A stretch of 64,000 bases of DNA from Mastigocoleus testarum BC008 (GTDB lineage: Bacteria; Cyanobacteriota; Cyanobacteriia; Cyanobacteriales; Nostocaceae). Made by a program: the position numbers and the translations under genes. The notes under the pieces were generated by a model. The model had not been told where the DNA came from. It saw only the letters and a program-made list of their open reading frames with translations, and searched no databases. Location: the NCBI RefSeq assembly GCF_001456025.1, contig NZ_LMTZ01000099.1, positions 1 through 64,000 of the forward strand, given 5' to 3'. Position 1 is the first letter of the stretch. Every line of letters begins with the position of its first letter. Shown piece after piece: positions 1-8,092 of the stretch.

Positions 1-110
1 ATTTGTTTCTAGAATCAGTTTACTCTTCATATGAAGAGTGTACGGGAAATTATTTTTATTAGGAAGTTATTTTTGCGAGTGCCCTTAACAATCAAGAATT
101 AACTCGCTTA

Positions 111-821
111 GTGGCGATGCAAAAAGAAAATGTCTCCCATTTAGCACACGAATTAAAGTCTCCTCTCAACTCAATAATTTTTTCATCAATATTATTACGA
201 CAACAGCAGGAAATTGCTCAAGAGCAAGATACATCTTTGAATTTACAGCTTACCGAAAAGGTAATTAAAAATGGTAGACAATTATTACGCCTAATTAATG
301 ATACCTTAGAAATATCTCGCTACGAAGCGGGGAGAATAACGCTAAATTTAGAATCAATTAATGTACAATCGCATGTAAAAATGGTAGTTGAAGCTTTGGA
401 TGCTTCTGCTCGTCAGAAAAATCTGGAAATGATACTGGATTGCAATCGCGCTCCCAAAGAAGTATTAAGCGATCCCTTAAGGTTACAACAAATTATTACT
501 AATTTGGTAAACAACGCCATTCGTTACACTGAATCGGGAACTATTACCATAACTTGTGAAGATCATGAGAATGACCAATGGTCGATTATTGTTACTGACA
601 CGGGAATTGGTATCAGTCCAGAAGCTCAAACTAAAATTTTTGAATCTTATTTCAGAGTCGGAACGTCTGCGACTTACTCTCCTGATAGCACTGGTTTAGG
701 ATTAGCTATTGTTGACAAGCTGGTGAAAATACTGAGGGGAAAAATCGACCTAATTTCAAAACCAACAGAGGGTTCTACTTTTACCATAACTTTTCCTAAA
801 GAAATTACCGTGTCTAACTAA
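111..821 (+). CDS. sensor histidine kinase, C-terminal catalytic part (5' end probably lost)
   Basis: This is the transmitter module of a two-component sensor kinase. The phospho-acceptor box reads HELKSP (His about residue 13), followed by a dimerisation helix and an HATPase domain with N box (QQIITNLVNNA), G1 box DTGIGIS and G2 box TGLGLAIV. The GTG at 111 is the first start after an in-frame TAG at 60-62. Translation in the same frame continues upstream through that TAG to the window edge and still looks coding, and the 16 residues just before the GTG (EVIFASALNNQEL...) read naturally into the His box. I infer the 3' part of a larger kinase interrupted by a nonsense codon, or a short soluble kinase restarted at GTG. 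There is no sensor or membrane domain in the visible part, and no response regulator next door. Confidence 0.8.
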   Translation: MAMQKENVSHLAHELKSPLNSIIFSSILLRQQQEIAQEQDTSLNLQLTEKVIKNGRQLLRLINDTLEISRYEAGRITLNLESINVQSHVKMVVEALDASARQKNLEMILDCNRAPKEVLSDPLRLQQIITNLVNNAIRYTESGTITITCEDHENDQWSIIVTDTGIGISPEAQTKIFESYFRVGTSATYSPDSTGLGLAIVDKLVKILRGKIDLISKPTEGSTFTITFPKEITVSN

Positions 822-904
822 TGCTACCGTCATCTGGTCTAGACCTACCAATAAGTAAATGAACGTGGAGTGCTTTCGTCTTCATGGTTATCAGTTACAC
901 GTAA

Positions 905-1153
905 TTAACCTGTTCGTTGGAAAGTATAATTAACTAAATTATTCACAAAATCATTTTGCGGAAGAGGAAAATAAGTATATTTTGTCTCAATTACAACTCG
1001 ATTATTAAGGACGAACAAAATTTCGTCTGTTTCTGAGTGGACGTGACATTTGGTAATCTTTCTATACATAAAATGCACATTAACCTCATTTTCATTGAAA
1101 TATCCAATTCGTTCGCTGGTCCAAAATGGATTATGCTGGGAGATTTTCCGCAC
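905..1153 (-). CDS. small cupin-like protein, possibly a remnant
   Basis: An 82-residue protein starting at GTG. The middle, with HVHSETDEILFVLNNRVVIE, resembles the first cupin metal-binding motif (HxHxxxDE..., followed by a beta strand and a short turn). Known single-domain cupins of this kind run to 110-120 residues and carry a second motif with a further His; that second half is not recognisable here, where the last 25 residues look unrelated. It could be a degraded or C-terminally frameshifted mannose-6-phosphate-isomerase-like cupin. It stands alone between the kinase and the DUF2007-like gene, and no ribosome binding site is obvious. The function is unknown. Confidence 0.45.
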   Translation of the reverse strand: MRKISQHNPFWTSERIGYFNENEVNVHFMYRKITKCHVHSETDEILFVLNNRVVIETKYTYFPLPQNDFVNNLVNYTFQRTG

Positions 1154-1220
1154 GACCTCTAGTAAATTTACTAGTATTAAATTTTAATAAGATTATTTTT
1201 ATACTTTGTTTTAACAGTCT

Positions 1221-1589
1221 CTAGCGAATGATGAGGAATGCGATCGCAATAAATATAATCATAATAATTACAACCAGGAGCAATATTCGATCTAACCTGA
1301 ACTTACCGCCTTGACTGCGAGCGAGCAGATCTTGAGTCCTAGAGTTAAGCGCTATACGCTGTTTCAATAAGTCTAACCTTTCAACAGATAAATCTTTGAC
1401 CTCTGCATAAATTTTTTCTGCTCGTTCGAAATACTGTGTCGGAACACCAAGAACAATATTTCGATCTCTTTTTGTTGGGTGAGATGGAGTTAGGTGGAAA
1501 GTAATTTCTTCTTGTTCTAATTTCGCACAGAGAATTATAAAGTATGGATCCATTCGATCTGTAAATGTCTCTAAAACAGTATAATCCAT
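1221..1589 (-). CDS. DUF2007-like signal-transducing protein with C-terminal membrane anchor
   Basis: A 122-residue protein. The N-terminal 65 residues (TVLETFTDRMDPYFIILCAKLEQEEITF..., then NIVLGVPTQYFERAEKI) have the layout of the DUF2007/putative prokaryotic signal-transducing fold: a strand, a helix covering 'which copy of the polypeptide', a short strand, and a final helix. Residues about 100-122 (ILLLVVIIMIIFIAIAFLII) form one hydrophobic helix preceded by basic residues, so the protein is a tail-anchored inner- or thylakoid-membrane protein with the folded part in the cytoplasm. The assignment to DUF2007 rests on pattern only. Neighbours give no functional clue. Confidence 0.6.
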   Translation of the reverse strand: MDYTVLETFTDRMDPYFIILCAKLEQEEITFHLTPSHPTKRDRNIVLGVPTQYFERAEKIYAEVKDLSVERLDLLKQRIALNSRTQDLLARSQGGKFRLDRILLLVVIIMIIFIAIAFLIIR

Positions 1590-1768
1590 AACTCTATACT
1601 TCCTTTCAGCGAACTATGGCAAAAAATCCTAGACGTATTTACCATGTTTTACTTAGTTATTTCTACATGGGTAAAACTTTGTCCAGGATGTTATTTTACA
1701 GACTTAGTATATTTATTCATCTATCTGTATATAGATTTTAAGTTTTTAGGTTTAAATATAAAATTGCA

Positions 1769-2296
1769 TCACACCCAATTTTTTTTATAACGAAGTTCAA
1801 CAATACCAGAAGAATAAGACTTCGTATTAACAAGATCGAGTTTTAGCTCTGTGACGGATTGATAAAGGGAAATTCCCGAGCCTAGAATTGTTGGAATGAT
1901 TGTAATGATGTATTCATTCACTAAACCCCTATTAATAAATGACGATATAAGATTGCCACCACCCATCAACCATATTCGTTTGTAATCTTTTTCTTTAATA
2001 TTCTTGAGAACTTCTTCTACACCACCTTTGACGAACAATACGTCAGTACGTTTAGTGGATAGATTTCGACTCGTTACCACATAAGATATTTTACCTGGGT
2101 ACGGCCAATCTCCAAACCCTAAAACTTGTTTGTAAGTTGTAGCACCCATGATCACAGCATCGATAGAATCATAGAACTTGTTGTAACCAAAATCTTCTTC
2201 ACCATCTTCAGGTGATGGCAACCAATCAATGCTTCCATCGGAGCGGGCTATATATCCATCAATACTCGTTGCAATATAAATAATAAATTCTACCAT
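1769..2296 (-). CDS. dihydrofolate reductase family protein (RibD C-terminal type)
   Basis: A 175-residue member of the DHFR/RibD-C superfamily (YyaP/YwjB-like). It shows the N-terminal strand and loop IATSIDGYIA, a DGSIDWL segment, the nucleotide-binding helix VIMGATTYKQVLGF, a strand YVVTSRN, the glycine-rich IWLMGGGNL loop and the terminal P-I-L-G-S-G turn. Length matches the family. Such proteins are NADPH-dependent reductases of uncertain substrate and are not the essential folate enzyme. It is a single-gene unit; a terminator hairpin for the next gene on the same strand lies upstream of its start. Confidence 0.9.
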   Translation of the reverse strand: MVEFIIYIATSIDGYIARSDGSIDWLPSPEDGEEDFGYNKFYDSIDAVIMGATTYKQVLGFGDWPYPGKISYVVTSRNLSTKRTDVLFVKGGVEEVLKNIKEKDYKRIWLMGGGNLISSFINRGLVNEYIITIIPTILGSGISLYQSVTELKLDLVNTKSYSSGIVELRYKKNWV

Positions 2297-2464
2297 GCTT
2301 GTAAATTATAGGTATCCAGTATTTATTTGAATAACCAAATAACAATTAAATTAAATAATGATATAAAAATTAATATTGCCTTGGCGATTTGTTAGCCAGT
2401 ATAGCCAATTTTGGCACTATTATTTTTTCTCCAGAAAACCAATCAATAAAAAAATAACGAACAA

Positions 2465-2484
2465 GGGCGTACCGAAGCACGCCC
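2465..2484 (-). terminator. rho-independent terminator of the GMC oxidoreductase gene
   Basis: A 6-bp perfect GC-rich stem (GGGCGT/ACGCCC) with an 8-nt loop. Read on the minus strand it is followed within about 10 nt by a run of seven T (around 2445-2455). It lies about 70 bp downstream of the stop codon of the minus-strand GMC gene. Confidence 0.7.
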
Positions 2485-2555
2485 CTAAAGATTGCTTATC
2501 TGTGGTTTGTTGCGAGTATTCTTGAAAAACTCCCAAGAATTTTACGAGGTGGTTT

Positions 2556-4346
2556 TTAGGCTATTTCTTTTTTGAGGCGATCAGCTAATCTAATCGCCAA
2601 TGCAGCCAAGGTTAAGCTTGGATTTGCAGCAGGAGATGTTGGGAAAACAGATAAGTCGCAAGCATACAAGTTTTCGTATGCATGGAATTTCAGGTTGGGA
2701 TCGACCACGCTGGTTGTGGGGTCTTCACCCAAACGCAATGTTCCCACTTCGTGAGCAACACCACCCAAGTCAGATCGCTTGAGGTCTAAACTTTCATTTG
2801 CTAATGGAATGCCACCCAACCAGTTAATGATATTGTTCTTCAGATCGTTGATTTCATTCCATAACTCTGGTGAGACTTCATTGGGCTCCATCTGAACCAC
2901 TGGTTTTACTACAGAAGCTCCATCCTGAGTGATGTTATTAGTTTCTAATAAAGGTGCATTTAGTAAAAATACGATTTCACAAAGCATGGAATTACCCAGC
3001 ATTGTCACGTGCTCTGCTAGCAAGTCATCATCCACGTATCGCCCTTGGTTCAAATCCGAACCTAGTTCCAACACCATGTTGTAGGAATGTTCTTCAGAGT
3101 TATCATTAGCATTTTTATGCTGAGAAAGGAGTTTACTGCTGTCCAGTGCAGTGTAGTAAGGGGACTCCAAAGGTATAGCAAAGTGTGTAAAGAAAATAGG
3201 GTGGTCTGTAATTCCTACACCAATTTTCTCTGATGCATTGTCTAATTCGCTAAGTAGGGCTAACTTCGCACTCTCAACTGTTCCCGCACAAAGAACAACA
3301 ACTTTTCCTTTATAAGTACGATGTTTATTGGCAATCAAATCATAAGCGGTGACTCCAGAAATTCGACCTTCTGTTTTTTCTAACTTCACAACCGCATGGT
3401 TGAGATTAACAGTCAGATTTTGATTTCCTTTGGGGGAATTAGTGAGGCGAGATTCCATCAACAAATCTGCTGTGGAGAACATACCCACGGGTATAGTTCC
3501 TAAATTACCGTTGTTATATTGAACCGCAATAGGTGCATCGAAGTGATTATAATCCGGTAAAAAGTTTCGAATCTCACGTTTTACCAATTGATGATAAGGA
3601 GATGGTGGTTGTGGGGATCGGTTCATCAAATCCTCTGCCCGTTGATAGCCACTATCTTCAAGGTACCACTTGATTTCTTGGGGCCATGACTCCATTTCGT
3701 AATTTTGCATTCTGGGGATCAATCCTCCCCAAAATATGGAACGACCACCTAGGTTAAAGCCTTGTGCTCCGTTATAATTTGATTCTGGAGCATTGATGTA
3801 ATTAGGAATTTGAAACTCATCCCATAGACCCCAAACATGCTTATCAAATTGTCCGATTTGATGTTGACGAGGCAAATTAGCAATATGAGTTGGGAAAAGA
3901 TAACTACCTGCTTCTAACAGCAAAACATCCAAATCTAGGTCTGAAAGTTGATCGGCTAGAATACCTCCTCCCATTCCCGATCCAACTACTATGACGTCGT
4001 ATAACTTCTCTTCGTCTAAATTGGGTTGAAAGAACATCTGTTGGACAGAAGAATTTTCAACGCGCACCTCTTGCATTGGTGGGAATTGAATGGCGGGTGC
4101 TGCATAGGAATAAACATCTCCCTGAGCAGGTTGTAAAAACAAGTTATCGCCAAACATCCAGTAGACGTTCTCTAAAATGAATTTGAAATTAAACCCATGG
4201 GCAAAATCCGCATGGGATAGTTCAAATTGCCAACCATCATCAATGTATTTGCCTGCAATATTGTTGTCCCAACCTGTGGCATCAGTTCGTAGGGAAATCT
4301 TCAAATCGGGACGAAAATCAATTGTATTAAACCGGATCGTAAACAT
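2556..4346 (-). CDS. GMC family FAD-dependent oxidoreductase (choline dehydrogenase-like)
   Basis: A 596-residue flavoprotein. The dinucleotide-binding motif VVGSGMGGGILADQL lies at about residues 120-134, preceded by a non-family N-terminal extension of about 115 residues with two aromatic-rich stretches. Further GMC landmarks are the FAD-contacting GGRSIFWGG segment near 200, the VVVLCAGTVESAKLAL strand-helix near 350, and the C-terminal SVFPTSPAANPSLTLAAL motif that carries the catalytic His/Asn region. The enzyme should oxidise an alcohol or polyol; the substrate cannot be read. The 115-residue extension is a possible carbohydrate- or substrate-binding domain. It has its own terminator (2465-2484) and no signal peptide. 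Confidence 0.88.
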   Translation of the reverse strand: MFTIRFNTIDFRPDLKISLRTDATGWDNNIAGKYIDDGWQFELSHADFAHGFNFKFILENVYWMFGDNLFLQPAQGDVYSYAAPAIQFPPMQEVRVENSSVQQMFFQPNLDEEKLYDVIVVGSGMGGGILADQLSDLDLDVLLLEAGSYLFPTHIANLPRQHQIGQFDKHVWGLWDEFQIPNYINAPESNYNGAQGFNLGGRSIFWGGLIPRMQNYEMESWPQEIKWYLEDSGYQRAEDLMNRSPQPPSPYHQLVKREIRNFLPDYNHFDAPIAVQYNNGNLGTIPVGMFSTADLLMESRLTNSPKGNQNLTVNLNHAVVKLEKTEGRISGVTAYDLIANKHRTYKGKVVVLCAGTVESAKLALLSELDNASEKIGVGITDHPIFFTHFAIPLESPYYTALDSSKLLSQHKNANDNSEEHSYNMVLELGSDLNQGRYVDDDLLAEHVTMLGNSMLCEIVFLLNAPLLETNNITQDGASVVKPVVQMEPNEVSPELWNEINDLKNNIINWLGGIPLANESLDLKRSDLGGVAHEVGTLRLGEDPTTSVVDPNLKFHAYENLYACDLSVFPTSPAANPSLTLAALAIRLADRLKKEIA

Positions 4347-4701
4347 TATTTAAGGGCGGTGTAACTTGTTCTGTATTGTCGTTATCCTTCACAACTGTAG
4401 TTGTTATCATTTACAACACTTGAAATACAACCGCCTTCAAGACTAATTTAAGTTAAGTTTGCAGAAAATTTAAGAATGACGCTTTTATTAGTCACTTCAT
4501 TAAGATTTGAAGTTTTTTTTATCATGAATTCTTGTGATATGAATTTGGTACCGAAAATATTTTTAATCTTGTATTCTATCCTATAAATAAATTTACATCT
4601 GGTCTCAAGTTAAAATTTCAGTTCCATAAGCTGAATTCGTAGTTATTCATAAGCTACGCTTTTGATTAATACTTAGAGTAGATTAAAACTCAGATAGGGT
4701 T
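4347..4701. other. AT-rich intergenic region
   Basis: Between the GMC and methyltransferase genes. Both neighbours are on the minus strand, so this holds the GMC promoter. I see no RNA, hairpin with T-run or repeat worth naming. Confidence 0.5.
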
Positions 4702-5403
4702 TTAACGTTGAATTTTTAACATTTGGTCACCACCTTTTTGAAATTCATAGCTAACATTTTGTACTTCTACTTGAAAACCTTGCTCAGAAAATTCTTGGAT
4801 AACTGAATCAATGTACGGGGATCGTTTGCAATCAAGCTTAACTAAAGGAAAAATACGAATTTCTGGAGCTATCCTCATCAGTTCATAGATAGATGATATG
4901 TGGAAGTCAAGGGATAAGTGTTCGGAGTAAAGGAAAAGCAAATGAGAACATAAACATAGCTCGAAGCGATAAGCCCGAAGGGCATGCGCGTTGCGACCGT
5001 CAGGAAAGTCTAGAGTTGGTAAACATAAGGGTAAATAGCGTTGCGATGAATTATCTGCTTGATAATCCGACAAAAATTTTTCCATTACAGCAAGACGAGC
5101 GCGACCAAGCTCATCTGCATCGCGGAAGTTATTCCACATGTAGCGATCGTCGTTTTGCTTGACTTGAGAAATTATCGGTTCGTAATTTGCTTGAATTCTT
5201 TCCTTTATCTGTACGGCAGAAAATTGATAAATTGGATCGATCGAAATCACAGAATATCCTAATGCTGTCATTTCAGAATTAAAGCTGGCTGGACCATCAC
5301 CACAACCTAAAATTTTCTTATTCAAGTCCGTTTCATTCATGTTGAACATTGACTTGTATTCTTCCAGCGATCTTCCCCAAGGAACGACTTCATTAAGTTT
5401 CAT
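4702..5403 (-). CDS. SAM-dependent methyltransferase-like protein with a palindromic insert
   Basis: A 233-residue class I methyltransferase-like protein: motif I ILGCGDGPASFN at about residue 32, followed by a second strand and acidic residue VISIDP (about 53-58). After motif I the usual sequence 'LPFADxxFDLALCSHxLFLYS' is recognisable as LPTLDFPDG...FELCLCSHLLFLYS. Between the two halves sits an 11-residue insert GRNAHALRAYR encoded by a small repeated palindrome (4966-4998), which keeps the frame. The family lacks an established substrate. The insert falls in a surface loop between strands, so the protein may still fold. It is a stand-alone gene convergent with nothing obvious. Confidence 0.75.
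   Translation of the reverse strand: MKLNEVVPWGRSLEEYKSMFNMNETDLNKKILGCGDGPASFNSEMTALGYSVISIDPIYQFSAVQIKERIQANYEPIISQVKQNDDRYMWNNFRDADELGRARLAVMEKFLSDYQADNSSQRYLPLCLPTLDFPDGRNAHALRAYRFELCLCSHLLFLYSEHLSLDFHISSIYELMRIAPEIRIFPLVKLDCKRSPYIDSVIQEFSEQGFQVEVQNVSYEFQKGGDQMLKIQR
4966..4998. repeat. short palindromic repeat inserted in a coding region
   Basis: Contains the hairpin GCCC-GAA-GGGC next to GCATGCGCG. It encodes GRNAHALRAYR inside the methyltransferase in frame. Similar GCGAAGC/GTTAGCG-type repeats recur elsewhere in the window (for example near 10560, 28150, 41030, 61074 and 61481). Confidence 0.65.
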
Positions 5404-5502
5404 AAGCTTAAATATTTAGAATATATATGGTGAATTGTCTATAGTGAATTACCCTCTTCAGTAATCTTACGTTAAAAAAGAAACAACTCACCAATATTAA
5501 GT

Positions 5503-6468
5503 TTAGTCAGGTAGTTGAACTTTGGTAACCCAATGAGAATACTCTGGCTCTCGATCCTCCATTACTGCTTTTAGGCGATCGCGTAACATTTCAGTCATTG
5601 GACGTTGTTCGGGAAAAGAGTAATTTTCAATACTCAAGATAGAACTAATCTGTGCGGCTGTGCCACAAAGAAAAGCTTCATCAGCAATAAATAACTCCGA
5701 TTTATCTATTGGTCTTTCTCGAACTGAAATACCTAAATCCGAGGCGATAGTAATGATACTGTCTCGGGTTATCCCCTCTAGAATATCTTGGTCAAAGCTA
5801 GGGGTGATCAACTCACCATTTCTCACTAGAAACAAATTCATCCCTGAAGCCTCACTGATTTTTCCTTGGGAGTTCATCATGATAGCCTCATCAAACCCTG
5901 AGTTAACAGCTTCTGTTTTGGCTAGTGCCGAAGCAATATAAGATGCACTTAATTTACCTCTGAGTGGTTGACTTCTGTCTTCCTGACGACACCAAGAACT
6001 AATCCGACAGCGTACTTCAGGTGCAAATAAATTACTACCCACAGATAAACCGTAAATCAGAAAATCTTTCTCAATTTCATGAAGTCGAGGAGCTATTCCC
6101 AAACCAGAAGTGTAGATCAGGGGTCGCAAATAAAAAGGATAATTTGGTTGATTGAGATAGACAAACTCCAGCAGAGTGGATTTGAGAAAATCTGAGGTTA
6201 TGGAGTATCCAAGAAATTTAGCACTGTTACTTAACCTTTGACAGTGAGCATCTAAGCGAAATAATAAAATTTGATTAGAAATACTTGGTGAAGGTAGACT
6301 TCTGATTCCCCCTAATACTGCTGTACCGTAATGTAGAGCGTGGGTTGCAATAGAGATTTGAGCCTGTTCAAAAGGCAAAAAGCTCCCTTGCAAATAAGCT
6401 TGTGGGAGAAAAGAGGGAGTAGATTTTTCCCCAGCTTTAGCTGTTTGCTCTGTTGCAGTAGTATTCAT
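5503..6468 (-). CDS. ilvE: branched-chain amino acid aminotransferase (class IV PLP)
   Basis: A 321-residue fold-type IV aminotransferase of the IlvE family, which makes Val, Leu and Ile from their 2-oxo acids with glutamate. Landmarks: N-terminal YLQGSFLPFEQAQIS and HALHYGTAVLGGIRS (substrate pocket), the PLP lysine in LRGKLSASYIASALAKTEA, the downstream GFDEAIMMNSQGKISEASGMNLF block, and the C-terminal AFLCGTAAQI phosphate loop. Length and order are normal. It is divergent from the TrmB-type regulator gene; 108 bp separate the two start codons and contain a perfect 8-bp inverted repeat, so transcriptional control by that regulator is a reasonable inference. Confidence 0.92.
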   Translation of the reverse strand: MNTTATEQTAKAGEKSTPSFLPQAYLQGSFLPFEQAQISIATHALHYGTAVLGGIRSLPSPSISNQILLFRLDAHCQRLSNSAKFLGYSITSDFLKSTLLEFVYLNQPNYPFYLRPLIYTSGLGIAPRLHEIEKDFLIYGLSVGSNLFAPEVRCRISSWCRQEDRSQPLRGKLSASYIASALAKTEAVNSGFDEAIMMNSQGKISEASGMNLFLVRNGELITPSFDQDILEGITRDSIITIASDLGISVRERPIDKSELFIADEAFLCGTAAQISSILSIENYSFPEQRPMTEMLRDRLKAVMEDREPEYSHWVTKVQLPD

Positions 6469-6550
6469 TTTTTTGATTTTTCAATGTTTACTTCAATATT
6501 TATGTTTAATTTGATCTGCTTGCAAATAGTTCACCATGAACATTAAAATA

Positions 6551-6570
6551 ACACCACTCATTAGTGGTGT
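6551..6570. promoter_or_regulatory. palindromic operator candidate between ilvE and the TrmB regulator
   Basis: ACACCACT-catt-AGTGGTGT: two perfect 8-bp arms around a 4-bp centre. It ends 6 bp before the ATG of the regulator and lies about 80 bp upstream of ilvE. Size, symmetry and position fit a dimeric winged-helix repressor site that would block the regulator's own translation start or transcription. Confidence 0.6.
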
Positions 6571-6576
6571 CAATCA

Positions 6577-7413
6577 ATGCCCGATCCGCAAAAGCTCGAA
6601 AATCTTACTAGTTTAGGACTAACTCGGTATGAAGCTGCAGTATATTTGAGTTTATTAGAACGACAGGACTTCACTCCGTCTCAGGTTGCAACTCGCGCCC
6701 AAGTACCTCGACAAAGAATTTACGACGTGTTAGCATCCCTGTGCGATCGCGGTTTATGTGTAGAGCGTCGTTCTGGTAGACAACGACTCTTTCAGGCTGT
6801 AGATCCCAGTAATGCTTTACCAAATCTGGTACAAGAAAAACAACGTCAGTACGAAGCAGAAATAGCGCGACAAAATCAACAGACCAAAGAACTTGTGACT
6901 GCGTTAGCACCATTGTATTTAGCCGGACATAAGACCCAAGACCCTTTAGCTTATATTGAGGTACTCTCAGAGCCCAATCGAATTGTCGAACGGGGAAGTA
7001 ATTTAGCCCAATCGGCTGAAGAAAGTATTATTGTGTTCTTCACTTATCCTTCGTTATTGGGCTACGAAGAAGGACTAAAGCTAGTAAAAAATCCCCTTGA
7101 ACGCGGAATTACTTACCGCAGTATCTATGAATATAGTATTTGGGAAGATCCGAGTAGTCGTGATTTTATTCGTCAATGTCAGGAATGGGGACAGGAAGTT
7201 CGTTTCGTTCCAGAAGTTCCTTTTAAAATGCAACTATTTGACAAGAGGACGATACTTCTATCATTGCAAGATCCTTTAGTCAGTACTCCCAGTTTTACTG
7301 CTCTGAGTATTAATCATCCAGGTTTAGCAAAAATGTTACAGATTGCTTTTGAAACACTTTGGGGACAGGGGACAGTGGATCCACAGGGAGTAGATCCGCA
7401 TCAGTTAATTTAA
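6577..7413 (+). CDS. TrmB family transcriptional regulator
   Basis: A 278-residue protein. The first 70 residues form the TrmB winged helix-turn-helix (LGLTRYEAAVYLSLL, TPSQVATRAQVPRQRIYDVLASL, wing RGLCVERRSGRQRLFQAV), followed by a coiled-coil dimerisation helix (EKQRQYEAEIARQNQQ) and a C-terminal TrmB sensor domain ending in PSFTALSINHPGLAKMLQIAFETLW. Archaeal TrmB proteins respond to sugars; in bacteria the ligand varies. The gene is divergent from ilvE across a palindromic site, which suggests autoregulation and perhaps control of branched-chain amino acid synthesis. This last link is inference. Confidence 0.88.
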   Translation: MPDPQKLENLTSLGLTRYEAAVYLSLLERQDFTPSQVATRAQVPRQRIYDVLASLCDRGLCVERRSGRQRLFQAVDPSNALPNLVQEKQRQYEAEIARQNQQTKELVTALAPLYLAGHKTQDPLAYIEVLSEPNRIVERGSNLAQSAEESIIVFFTYPSLLGYEEGLKLVKNPLERGITYRSIYEYSIWEDPSSRDFIRQCQEWGQEVRFVPEVPFKMQLFDKRTILLSLQDPLVSTPSFTALSINHPGLAKMLQIAFETLWGQGTVDPQGVDPHQLI

Positions 7414-7578
7414 TATTCTGGGAATTGGTAATGGAAAGAGATGTCTGAATCAGAATAAATGCTGATGTACTCTGTAAAGTTATGATTTTATGATTTTAAG
7501 TATCAAACTGTACCTACATAAATTTTTCATACTTTTTTTCAGCAATCCTCTAAATGCTTACAGGCTATAGGTAAAACA

Positions 7579-8049
7579 ATGGATTTTAATCGTTTGGATT
7601 ATATCAAAAATGTCAGTGCAGATCGTGGTTGGGCGTATGATTGCTACCCTGTTGGGGCTTATTTCCAGTTGAATTTCAAACAGGGTAAAGGTGTAGAAAC
7701 TCATGCTTCAAATCTAAAAAAAGAATCTTCGATCGTCCTTTCTCAAAGACGAAGAGGTGATAATAAGCGGTACTTGACTCATGTTGTTGAACTGGTTAAT
7801 GAAAAAAGTGAAGATGAACGCCAGTGGAAAAAAGAAGAATTGTGGGGTATTTTTCGATGGGTTAAAGTTCATTGGGTTGCAGACTTCAACGATCTCAGAC
7901 TTATTGATGAAGAAGTGATAGGAGTTAACTGGGGTTGGTACGACACTAAAGCCAAATTGTTAGAAAGTCCAAATTTGATGCGTCAGCGGAATATAGAAGA
8001 ATTGAGATCGGACTTGAAAGAAGCATTCAGCCAAAATCGTAGTTCGTAG
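7579..8049 (+). CDS. conserved protein of unknown function, possible PUA/EVE-like fold
   Basis: A 156-residue soluble protein I do not recognise with certainty. It opens with a Trp/Tyr-rich segment (RGWAYDCYPVGAYFQLNF), continues with a polar strand-rich core (SIVLSQRRRGDNKRYLTHVVELVNE) and has several Trp in the middle (LWGIFRWVKVHWV, GVNWGWY). The 'QRRRGD..RYLTHVVELV' stretch resembles the strand pair of PUA/EVE-like domains that bind modified nucleotides, but this is weak. It is 43 bp upstream of the repeat protein at 8093 on the same strand, so the two are probably one operon. Confidence 0.6.
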   Translation: MDFNRLDYIKNVSADRGWAYDCYPVGAYFQLNFKQGKGVETHASNLKKESSIVLSQRRRGDNKRYLTHVVELVNEKSEDERQWKKEELWGIFRWVKVHWVADFNDLRLIDEEVIGVNWGWYDTKAKLLESPNLMRQRNIEELRSDLKEAFSQNRSS

Positions 8050-8092
8050 TCATGACTTTGTTGTCTGCAGTGTTAATAGCCCTCTGTAAAAC

